Source: a bacterium (lineage in GTDB: Bacteria > Bdellovibrionota_C > UBA2361 > OMII01). From it: 10,777 bases of DNA. Positions 4,232 through 10,777 of the stretch are shown in pieces. The notes under the pieces were generated by a model. The model saw only the letters and a program-made list of their open reading frames with translations. It was not told the origin of the DNA and ran no database searches. Positions within the stretch are counted from its first letter, which is position 1. Each line of letters starts with the position of its first letter. The position numbers and the translations under genes were made by a program. The DNA lies in NCBI GenBank assembly GCA_017853915.1, contig JAFMIS010000045.1, forward strand, positions 1 to 10,777, given 5' to 3'.

Positions 4232-7156
4232 ATGGCCCACAACCCGCGTCATACTCCCTCGTCTCAGCGACACCCCTCTGCCAAGGGATCGGGGAACGAC
4301 ACTCCAAGTCTTCCAGCGCGAGCCCTGACTGAGCCGAAAGATGTGTGGTCTGCCTTGAAGTCTGAACTGTGCGAACGCAACGAGGCGTGGCGTCCCTTCT
4401 TCTTGCTTCCCGCGGACGCCAAGGGTTTCGTGCGCATGTTGGCTGGTGTTGGGGTGACCCAGTGTGAGCTGCAAGTTGTCGCGGAATCCATGAATCGGAA
4501 TGGAGTGTTCACGGCAGAGCCGAAACCGAGGGACTTCTTCCCCGAGCTCGAGAAGACGTGGGGCCCCATCTTTAGAGCGTCTGCGCGGGATACCCTCGTG
4601 AGCTATCTGCGCGATGTAGCCTTTCCCCAAGCCGGTCGGGAGCAAACGGGGATGGGATGGGTAGAGTTAGTTTCAAGGCTGGCAACGAATACGCCGGTGG
4701 CGTTAGAGCTTGAAACTCTTCGAGCAGGTCGCGCGGACATGCCGCGAGACGGACAACATGTCATTCTTAAAGCAATATCTTTCTGTAGTCGCACCGTGTG
4801 CGCCGATGTTCATAGCGTCATCTCCTGCTGCATTAACGCCTCTCATGGCCCAGAGCGCACGGCGTGTCTAAGCTTAATTCAAGCCTGGAATTCGCGATTG
4901 GACCTTTTGACTAAGGAGGCCGCGGTCCTGCGACCTGAGGAGACCGATCGGCTTCTTCAGAACATGTCGCGGGCCTTGGCGGCTGAGTCCCCAGTACGCG
5001 CACTCTCGTGTCTTTACGCGTCTCTCGTGGATCCTTTAGGTTGGATGCACGAGACTATTCGAAATACCTTCAATCAAGGGGATCTTCCCAGAGATCGGTT
5101 CAATCCGTTGTGGCAAAGGCTGTTCCTTGACGCGCCATTTTTCAGGGAATATCCGACCCTGAAGCAACGCTTTCTCGCTAGTTTTCATGATGCAATTACT
5201 GAGGTCGCGACGAGGCCTGCGTTGCTGAATTTTATTCCCACGTATTATTGCCGAGCTGTGGAGGACATGGCGCATGCGTTCGAGCAGGGGCGTCATAAGG
5301 CATTTTTTGAAAACTGGTCTGAATGGATGCACGCGGTTGAAAATCTCCAGAGTGAGGGCCTGACTCCCCTCTGGTGTTACTTCGATCGTGACCGCCCTAA
5401 ACTGGCGGAAGCCGTGCGGTTAGCTAAGGGTGAGCTGCAGGCAGTAGAGAACGCCCTGTTTCATACCCCTGTCGGAGCGGTATCTCGAATCAGTCAGCAC
5501 GATCTGATCAACACGCAATGGGTGATGGCCGAAGTCTTGCAATTCATCGCGTTAGGCCTGCCGGGAGCACCTTTGGAGAAGATATCGAGGCAGATTATAG
5601 GTGGCGAGGGGCCACACCGCTCTTCCGATATCGCTGACCGATTGCGCGAGGGAATGGGACAAACTCTTGTTCGAGAGCTTCTCAAGGAGCAGTCGGCGGC
5701 TCGTAGTGCCGACCTGACAAGCGCCTATCGAGAGATATTGATGTCCGATGGTCTCCCCACTCGGATCACTCTCAGTGATGGTACACCCAATCCCATAGCG
5801 ACAAAGCTGCAAAAAGACGCGAGCTCGGTTCTTCTTCGAGCGCTGCTATTCACCGAGTCCTTCTCTGCTTTCACCGTGGACGCGCGCCATACACCGGATG
5901 GAGAGGTGCCACTTCTCGCTCGTTTTTTGATCGATGCGGCTCAGCTTAAACGTGGATCGGCGCAAGCCTGGTGTGTAAACAGCAGGCGCCACGACACATA
6001 TCCCGGAAGAGGTATGGGGGCTCGAATCGATCCGTTGCGTATCTTGGCGCATGACTCGGACAGTGACGATCCGCTCGAGCCATATAAACAGAAGTGGAGA
6101 CACCTCTCTCCGCAGGCGTTGGATCGGGTCCATGGCGCGGATGTTTTCTTTCTTCGTGGCTGCGTCGTGCTAAATCGAGAGGGCGCTCCTTTCTCTTTTG
6201 CTGGTACGCCGATGTCACTGCTCGTGCGGAACGACCACTATTTCAATAATAGCTTCGAGGGATCCTATCTAGTGCCGACCAGTTTAGTTCTGCCAGCAAT
6301 AACAGAGGCACGATTCTCGCTTGAGGATGGCGCGCGTTTCCATCCATCCTTCCCGGTGATACAGCAGGAAGCGCTACACATTCCTTCGCTTCGAAGAGCG
6401 GCCTCACGGCTACATCTCCCCTTCCTTGAGCTCACTCGTGCAGTAAACCTCTTTGGATCCTTAGCGAAAGCACCGCTACCTGGCTCAGCTCCTTATCATC
6501 TACGGGAACGCGAGTTGGAGGGCGATCCAATGGTTGCGGACAATCTCGTCACGGATGTTTCCGGGCATGTACATCACGCGTTTTGGCGGGATGGCAAATA
6601 CGATTGGGGTTCACGCAATCTGGAAGAGTTAGAGAACTCCCTTGCTCCCGCGCGTGAGGCGGCCAACGAGGTATATCGGTTAGCGACTCAGTATTTTGAT
6701 CTTCTTGATGTGGTCGTCGCGCTTCGCGCGTATTGGGGGCAATACGGACGAGCACTTGATAGTAATGATCTCAACATCGGAATGGATGGCCCTCGTGCCT
6801 ATCAGAAATACGCCAACGCGCCGCGAGTTCCGAGTGGTGAGTATATGATGCGTGAAGCGTGGCGATATCACGGCATGAGTGACGCCCCGATTATAGTCGC
6901 CGTCGATCAGCGCCACTTCGGAACGTCCTTGGACTCACCCTGGTATATTGATCCATCGACATGGAGCGTGGTGAGGGGAGGGGACGTTCTTGCCATACCC
7001 GAGCCCAGAGCATGGCCGGATCCAAGAGTCAAAACATTCTGGGAGAGGGAGCTTGCCTCGCGCATCACCCAAGTTCATTTATTGATTGGAGTCGAGCGAA
7101 GCCGGATCCCTCCAGAGATCATGGCTAAATTTGATTCTCAAGGAGAACAGATATGA
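4232..7156 (+). CDS. Large orphan cytosolic protein, function unknown
   Basis: This 974-residue protein has no signal peptide and no membrane helix, and I recognise no family. The first 30 residues are polar and probably disordered. Residues about 36-500 look mainly alpha-helical, with a Cys cluster at 185-212 (C185, C190, C199, C200, C212) and many aromatic and Arg residues. From about 545 the composition changes to mixed alpha/beta, with an acidic DSDSDD patch (608-613), DVFFLRGCVVLNREG (637-651), NDHYFNNSFEGSYLVP (667-682), SGHVHHAFWRDGKYDWG (777-793) and a Trp/Pro-rich end (SPWYIDPSTW, IPEPRAWPDPR). ATG 4232 is the first possible start, because TAG at 4217-4219 is in frame and the codons between are not starts. 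No Shine-Dalgarno precedes it, so leaderless translation is likely. The stop overlaps the next gene's ATG. Codon use looks like normal coding sequence throughout. Any role is open; a large scaffold or enzyme specific to its clade is possible. Confidence 0.8.
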   Translation: MAHNPRHTPSSQRHPSAKGSGNDTPSLPARALTEPKDVWSALKSELCERNEAWRPFFLLPADAKGFVRMLAGVGVTQCELQVVAESMNRNGVFTAEPKPRDFFPELEKTWGPIFRASARDTLVSYLRDVAFPQAGREQTGMGWVELVSRLATNTPVALELETLRAGRADMPRDGQHVILKAISFCSRTVCADVHSVISCCINASHGPERTACLSLIQAWNSRLDLLTKEAAVLRPEETDRLLQNMSRALAAESPVRALSCLYASLVDPLGWMHETIRNTFNQGDLPRDRFNPLWQRLFLDAPFFREYPTLKQRFLASFHDAITEVATRPALLNFIPTYYCRAVEDMAHAFEQGRHKAFFENWSEWMHAVENLQSEGLTPLWCYFDRDRPKLAEAVRLAKGELQAVENALFHTPVGAVSRISQHDLINTQWVMAEVLQFIALGLPGAPLEKISRQIIGGEGPHRSSDIADRLREGMGQTLVRELLKEQSAARSADLTSAYREILMSDGLPTRITLSDGTPNPIATKLQKDASSVLLRALLFTESFSAFTVDARHTPDGEVPLLARFLIDAAQLKRGSAQAWCVNSRRHDTYPGRGMGARIDPLRILAHDSDSDDPLEPYKQKWRHLSPQALDRVHGADVFFLRGCVVLNREGAPFSFAGTPMSLLVRNDHYFNNSFEGSYLVPTSLVLPAITEARFSLEDGARFHPSFPVIQQEALHIPSLRRAASRLHLPFLELTRAVNLFGSLAKAPLPGSAPYHLRERELEGDPMVADNLVTDVSGHVHHAFWRDGKYDWGSRNLEELENSLAPAREAANEVYRLATQYFDLLDVVVALRAYWGQYGRALDSNDLNIGMDGPRAYQKYANAPRVPSGEYMMREAWRYHGMSDAPIIVAVDQRHFGTSLDSPWYIDPSTWSVVRGGDVLAIPEPRAWPDPRVKTFWERELASRITQVHLLIGVERSRIPPEIMAKFDSQGEQI

Positions 7157-7404
7157 CGCCGCAAGCTTTGCGACAGAGCGCGCCAGTTCAGGAACCACCG
7201 GCTAAGCCAGACGCTCCGACAAAGCCGGCGCCCGAGCGGACCGATGAGCCAAAGCCGTCCGCGCCGGTGCCTGACGATATCCCCCCCAGCCCGCAACGAT
7301 ATCCAGCTGCGCCAGATCCCGGGACCTGTCCCCTCTCGCCCGGAAGATGTTGCGGGCTGACATTTCCTGCCTCATGGGAGATGGAGCCAGGTCGCGTCAC
7401 TTAG
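7153..7404 (+). CDS. Short proline-rich protein, possibly frameshifted at a C7 run
   Basis: ATG 7153 overlaps the stop of the 974-residue gene (ATGA) and follows AAGGAG with about 8 nt spacing, so a real, coupled start is well supported. The frame gives 83 residues. The first 45 are rich in Pro, Lys, Glu and Ala (QEPPAKPDAPTKPAPERTDEPKPSAPVP) and are probably disordered. There is a run of seven C at 7281-7287. After it the current frame becomes unusual for the protein (Cys-rich CPLSPGRCC, then a tail) and runs 8 bp into the convergent pectate-lyase-like gene. With one C fewer the frame reads PPARNDIQLRQIPGPVPSRP and then ends at TGA 7358-7360 without overlap. Either a sequencing or assembly indel, a true frameshift, or slippage could explain this. 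Function unknown; a small partner of the upstream protein is possible. Confidence 0.6.
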   Translation: MTPQALRQSAPVQEPPAKPDAPTKPAPERTDEPKPSAPVPDDIPPSPQRYPAAPDPGTCPLSPGRCCGLTFPASWEMEPGRVT

Positions 7405-10351
7405 TTTCAAAAGCAGGGAGCGCAGCGTCCAGCTCACTCTCTGAAATTGGGTCAATCGATATTGAAACTGCCCGGTAGTTCTGTGCGTACACCGGCCATG
7501 TGCCAACGCCGTCTCGCAACTTCAAGGTCTTCGCTTTAACTCCGTCGATGATCCGCAGATCATCGGCATTTCGGTCCCATGGCCGAGAACCTGCCTTAGC
7601 AAGCACTGAGGCATATGTGTTCGATGACGCGATAGGCGTCGGTCCTGCGAACAATCTCGTTAATGATCGGTATTTCGACTCAATGTTTGTTAATTGTGGA
7701 GCGATAGTATCGGAGATATACACCCGGGAATTACTGGGGGTATTGCCGGAGTACACCGCATACGCGCTGCTCAATCCCTGAGAGCCAGGTATATACACAT
7801 TGCCGATCACATCGAGATACGTGGGTATATCAAAATTATCGAGATCCGATATGTTGGTGGTATTCCACGAACTTGTTCCACCCCATCCGAAGATGACGTT
7901 GTTAATCATTTCGCCTTGGGTGTTGTACTTCCAGCGAACATTTCGGTCATTATTAGCCGCCAAGAGATCGCCGTAAAACACGATCCCTTCGGCGCCCTCG
8001 CCGACAAACGCGCCATTTCCGCGAGCGCCGAGCGGATGAATCGAGTGCCAGAGCGCCTCGGCGATAATACTGTCTTGGATGGTCACGTTATCAACAGTGC
8101 CGAGAGTAGTCACGTTAGAGTCCACTCCCCATGAGAGCGAGAGATTCTTGAGCCGAATGTTGTCAGCAGGGCCGCTTTGGACAGTGATGGCTCTTCGCAC
8201 AGATGGATCAGTGCCGACTACCTCGTCTCCTGGTCTAATCGCCAGGTGCTCGATGCGGACGTCATGATTCTGAATGTTAAAACCACCGTTTGTGATCAAA
8301 ATGCCTGGAGAAGGGGCTGTTTGTCCCACCACGATAAGATCCGGCTCAGTTACCACAAGATCCGAGCCAAGCTTAATTCGCCCTGAGATCTCAAAGACGC
8401 ACACGCGAGGAAAGGGTTGAGTGACACAAGCTCTGAGAGTCCCAGCCCCACTATCGGCAAGTGAAGTCACCTTGAGCACCGCGTAACGCTTTTCTGATGT
8501 GGGGGTTGCTGAAGGAGTAATGATTGGTGTTTGAATCGGCGTCGCGGTTGCCGTCCAGGTTGGTGTTGCCGTAGCCGTTGGTGTCGCGGTGGGCGTACGT
8601 GTTGGTGTCAACGTCGGCGTCCCAGTCGGAGTCGCCGTAGCAGTGAACGTAGGAGTTGGAGTTGCTGACGGGGTGTAGGTGGGGGTGAACGTCAGTGTCG
8701 GCGGAATCGGAGTTGGAGTTCGAGTCGGCGTTGGTGTGCTCGTGGGTGTGAGAGTGGGTGTCAGAGTCGTCGGTGTAGGAGTCGGTGTGTTGCTACCCGG
8801 AGTCGTGTCAGCCGTGAATGAAAAGATGTAATTCTCGAGGTTTGTGTATCCATTCGAAGCGATACTCAATGGATTTGATGGGATCGCCAATGAGCGTGTG
8901 GTGGTGGGGATCACCGACCATGCGTTAATTGGATTGTTGGTGTCTTTGATTGATCCATCTATCAGGATAGTTCCCGGATTCGGACAGAACCCTGTGCCCC
9001 CAGTGTTGGTGAGGCAACACGTGGCCGTGGTGGTGCAGTCCTTGTGTTTCCCCTTGTTGTTTACGGTTTCGTTGATAATACGAGTGTCGTGAGGGTATCT
9101 ATTCCATGGGCGAGCTCCAACAATCGGCAAGAGTGTGTTGAGGAGGCCGCCGGGATTTACAAGCGAGTTCGCCGCGTTTGAGAGCGGAAACGCGGGCGAG
9201 GTTGCTTGCATAGATGATGGGAGGCCTTTGCCGTTCGCGTTCGCGATCAACCACTCGCTTCCTGAGTCGGTGGGTCGGGTGTTTGAGCTAATATTATGAG
9301 AGACGTATACCCGGGATGCCGTTGGTGTGGAGCTGCTGTAATAGAAGACCGGCGATGTCGTATCAGCCGTGGTTGGACCGCGTTGATAGACGTTGTTCAT
9401 GAAATTAATTCGGTTCGCGATTCCACCCGAAGTATAATCCATGTTCCACTGGTTGTAGCCACTCGTGCTGGTATTCGCGAAGTTGTAGACATAGTTGTTT
9501 AGAAATTCCACATCGGAATTCTGTTTCATGCGGATGTGGCGACCATTCGAATTCGCGACGAGGTTTCGATAATAGGTGATGTTTTTTGTGTTTGAGCCCA
9601 AGAGCGAGAACATCGAGTGGTATCCCTCAGTATCGCCGTGGTTGGTCTTGTTGAGTCCCTCGGAGATGATTGAATTTGATATAGTCACGTTTTTGATCGG
9701 AGTCGTTCCATCCGCGGTGCCATTGGCTCCCGTGTAGGTTGATAGTGATTCATCCATTCCCCACGTCACAGAAACGTGATCGAATACGATGCGTTCGACT
9801 GGATCTGATGAGCTAGAGCCCCATACTCCCATGCCATCACGATCGCCTGCTTTGACGCCATTTCCCCCATCTGTAGGAAGATTTCGATCGCCGGGGCGTG
9901 ACGCGATGTGCTGAATAAGGACGTCGTCGGCCTGAATGACGATGGTGCCGTCACGAACCTGAATGCCAGGATACGGAGCCGTTTGGCCGAAAACAGAGAG
10001 ATTTGGCGACTTCACGATGATCTTCGTGAGTAGGTTAATATAACCCGCGACTTCGAATACGCAGGTTCGCGGACCTGACGCGATCATGCAGGCACGAAGG
10101 GATCCGGTGCCGGAATCATTTAAGTTGGTTACTTTAATGATTGAAGTTTGAGCGGGGGAAGTGCCGCGTCCTGAGCCAGCGACTGTCGTTGTTCCGAATC
10201 CTACCGCGCCCGGAAAGACAGGGAGCGATGACGTTTGCGCCAAGGCTGAGCAGGTAAGAGCTAGAGAGCCTACTAGCGCGATCGTTGCGGCAACCAATCG
10301 ACGCGTGAGGGTGCTTCCGGTGGTGAAAACCTCAAACAAATCTACTCGCAT
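7397..10351 (-). CDS. Secreted protein with two pectate-lyase-like beta-helix modules and a Thr-Pro linker
   Basis: ATG 10351 gives 984 residues and follows AGGAG by about 8 nt; an upstream ATG at 10432 lacks support. Residues 1-38 are a signal peptide ending SALA. Module 1 (about 44-515) has the usual pectate lyase family 1 marks: FPGAVGFG (46-53), NDSGTGSLR (78-86), GQTAPYPGI, RPGD, FDHVSVTWGMDES (190-202), SIISEGL (227-233), Arg271/Arg274, ARPWNR and the tail GYTNLENYIFSF. Residues 516-619 are a Thr-Pro/Ala linker. Module 2 (about 622-984) repeats the pattern from NDSG-like ADSGAGTLR to SRPWDR, but lacks the FPGA start and the GYTNLE tail. D191, H192 and E201 of module 1 align with Lys735, Asn736 and Ser745. 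Arg803/Arg806 remain. Module 1 may cleave pectate-like polysaccharide by beta-elimination outside the cell; module 2 may be a binding or degenerate unit. The exact substrate is uncertain. Confidence 0.85.
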   Translation of the reverse strand: MRVDLFEVFTTGSTLTRRLVAATIALVGSLALTCSALAQTSSLPVFPGAVGFGTTTVAGSGRGTSPAQTSIIKVTNLNDSGTGSLRACMIASGPRTCVFEVAGYINLLTKIIVKSPNLSVFGQTAPYPGIQVRDGTIVIQADDVLIQHIASRPGDRNLPTDGGNGVKAGDRDGMGVWGSSSSDPVERIVFDHVSVTWGMDESLSTYTGANGTADGTTPIKNVTISNSIISEGLNKTNHGDTEGYHSMFSLLGSNTKNITYYRNLVANSNGRHIRMKQNSDVEFLNNYVYNFANTSTSGYNQWNMDYTSGGIANRINFMNNVYQRGPTTADTTSPVFYYSSSTPTASRVYVSHNISSNTRPTDSGSEWLIANANGKGLPSSMQATSPAFPLSNAANSLVNPGGLLNTLLPIVGARPWNRYPHDTRIINETVNNKGKHKDCTTTATCCLTNTGGTGFCPNPGTILIDGSIKDTNNPINAWSVIPTTTRSLAIPSNPLSIASNGYTNLENYIFSFTADTTPGSNTPTPTPTTLTPTLTPTSTPTPTRTPTPIPPTLTFTPTYTPSATPTPTFTATATPTGTPTLTPTRTPTATPTATATPTWTATATPIQTPIITPSATPTSEKRYAVLKVTSLADSGAGTLRACVTQPFPRVCVFEISGRIKLGSDLVVTEPDLIVVGQTAPSPGILITNGGFNIQNHDVRIEHLAIRPGDEVVGTDPSVRRAITVQSGPADNIRLKNLSLSWGVDSNVTTLGTVDNVTIQDSIIAEALWHSIHPLGARGNGAFVGEGAEGIVFYGDLLAANNDRNVRWKYNTQGEMINNVIFGWGGTSSWNTTNISDLDNFDIPTYLDVIGNVYIPGSQGLSSAYAVYSGNTPSNSRVYISDTIAPQLTNIESKYRSLTRLFAGPTPIASSNTYASVLAKAGSRPWDRNADDLRIIDGVKAKTLKLRDGVGTWPVYAQNYRAVSISIDPISESELDAALPAFETK
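8495..8806 (-). repeat. Thr-Pro-coding low-complexity linker repeat
   Basis: This part of the pectate-lyase-like gene is built of imperfect 6-bp and 12-bp units coding TP, TPTxTPT and TATATPT over about 100 codons. On the plus strand it reads as GTxGGxGTx units. Synonymous positions vary between units (GTCGGAGTT, GTTGGTGTC, GTGGGCGTA), so it is an old or selected linker more than a fresh DNA expansion. It probably keeps the two beta-helix modules apart as an extended, possibly glycosylated stalk. Confidence 0.85.
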
Positions 10352-10491
10352 AAACCTTACTCCTCGTGCTCCCCGAAAAAAGTGTTGGGGCCGAAGAGAT
10401 CGCAAGGGCGGGGAGAAGAGGATGCATCTCAAGAGACGCGCTCATAAAAAACCTATGCGAACATTCATCAGCCTGACCGCGCGTTTCACAC

Positions 10492-10509
10492 AGCGATCGC
10501 GCGATCGCT
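10492..10509. repeat. Perfect 18-bp palindrome
   Basis: AGCGATCGCGCGATCGCT is identical to its own reverse complement over all 18 bases and contains the octamer GCGATCGC twice. It lies about 140 bp upstream of the pectate-lyase-like start. It may be a regulator site. I saw no other copy of the octamer in the window. Confidence 0.5.
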
Positions 10510-10528
10510 AAAACCTACGAAATCGATC

Positions 10529-10545
10529 GTGAGGAATCTCCTCAC
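10529..10545. repeat. 7-bp inverted repeat with 3-nt centre
   Basis: GTGAGGA-ATC-TCCTCAC is an exact inverted repeat located 19 bp beyond the 18-bp palindrome, about 180 bp upstream of the pectate-lyase-like start. It could be an operator or a short hairpin. There is no T run on either side that would make it an intrinsic terminator. Confidence 0.4.
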
Positions 10546-10777
10546 AAGCGATCTCTTGAAGCACCCTAAACGCACACAGCAGAGAGGTCCAGAGATTGGT
10601 CAAAAAAAATTACCATGACCTGAATCACAACGGTGTGGCGCCTTGAGTCGCGAGCATGAGCAACGTCAGACTAGGGGTTTAATTCTTCTCGAGCTTGCCA
10701 GGCTGGAATGAGCCGCGGTTTGGTTGTTGTAACGCGAAAGGTTTGTGTGTACCCGCGGTGCTCCGACAGAGGCGGCG

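Larger units (their letters stand above)
10352..10777. other. Upstream region of the pectate-lyase-like gene, no gene seen
   Basis: No supported open frame, tRNA or rRNA is visible in these 426 bp. The stretch should hold the promoter of the minus-strand gene. A TTGACC (minus strand, about 10602-10597) follows a T8 run but lacks a clear -10. Two palindromic elements at 10492-10509 and 10529-10545 are described separately. Whether a gene starts beyond the right edge cannot be told. Confidence 0.5.

Noticed and set aside
3997..4242. 81-residue minus-strand frame with one hydrophobic segment
   Set aside because: No ribosome site, it overlaps the start of the 974-residue gene, and the C-terminal half is Arg/Pro/Ser-rich as in chance frames. 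Kept only as a possibility in the intergenic entry.
4214..4645. 143-residue minus-strand frame inside the 974-residue gene region
   Set aside because: Antisense shadow: no ribosome site or recognisable domain, while the plus frame is continuous for 974 codons.
7321..7357. GGGAC-CT-GTCCC and GCCCG...CGGGC pairings considered as a terminator between the convergent genes
   Set aside because: Stems are only 5 bp and no T run follows on either strand.
8495..8806. Repeat tract considered as a CRISPR array or minisatellite
   Set aside because: Units are 6-12 bp, imperfect, without spacers, and stay in frame coding Thr-Pro; it is a protein linker.
10660..10777. Possible tRNA or gene start at the right edge
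   Set aside because: A GGTTTAATTC-like stretch recalls a T-loop, but no acceptor or anticodon stem can be paired around it, and no open frame with a ribosome site is visible.

Overview
The window reads as chromosomal DNA from a Gram-negative bacterium. The evidence is an outer-membrane beta-barrel porin, two predicted lipoproteins and several secreted proteins. The Thr/Pro-rich linker and the gene families would fit an uncultured deltaproteobacterium-like or related lineage, but this placement is inference only. No mobile element, CRISPR array, rRNA or tRNA was seen.

Left part (about 1-2900, minus strand): a compact four-gene operon reading right to left. The order is a coiled-coil porin of the OprO/OprP type, a secreted FMN-binding-domain protein, a small four-helix membrane protein with His residues inside a helix, and ApbE, the flavin transferase that attaches FMN covalently to FMN-binding domains (cut by the window edge). 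Gene spacing is 23 nt, 0 nt and a 4-nt ATGA overlap. Together they look like an extracytoplasmic flavin-based redox module joined to an outer-membrane channel. A TTGACA / TGn-TATGTG promoter with a perfect inverted repeat just upstream lies in the 2779-3066 intergenic region.

Middle (3067-4231): a small lipoprotein of unknown function (plus) meets a DoxX-like four-helix membrane protein (minus). Their 3' ends overlap by 7 bp. A divergent intergenic region of about 430 bp follows.

Right-centre (4232-7404, plus): a very large cytosolic protein of 974 residues that I do not recognise, probably translated from an almost leaderless transcript. It is coupled by an ATGA overlap to a short proline-rich ORF that contains a C7 run and a possible frameshift.

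Right (7397-10351, minus): a secreted 984-residue protein with two pectate-lyase-like beta-helix modules joined by a linker of about 100 residues rich in Thr-Pro. The first module keeps the family motifs. The second has lost several of them. The upstream 426 bp carries no gene but has two perfect palindromic elements.

The most promising candidates for something undescribed are the porin/flavoprotein/membrane/ApbE cassette and the orphan 974-residue plus proline-rich gene pair.
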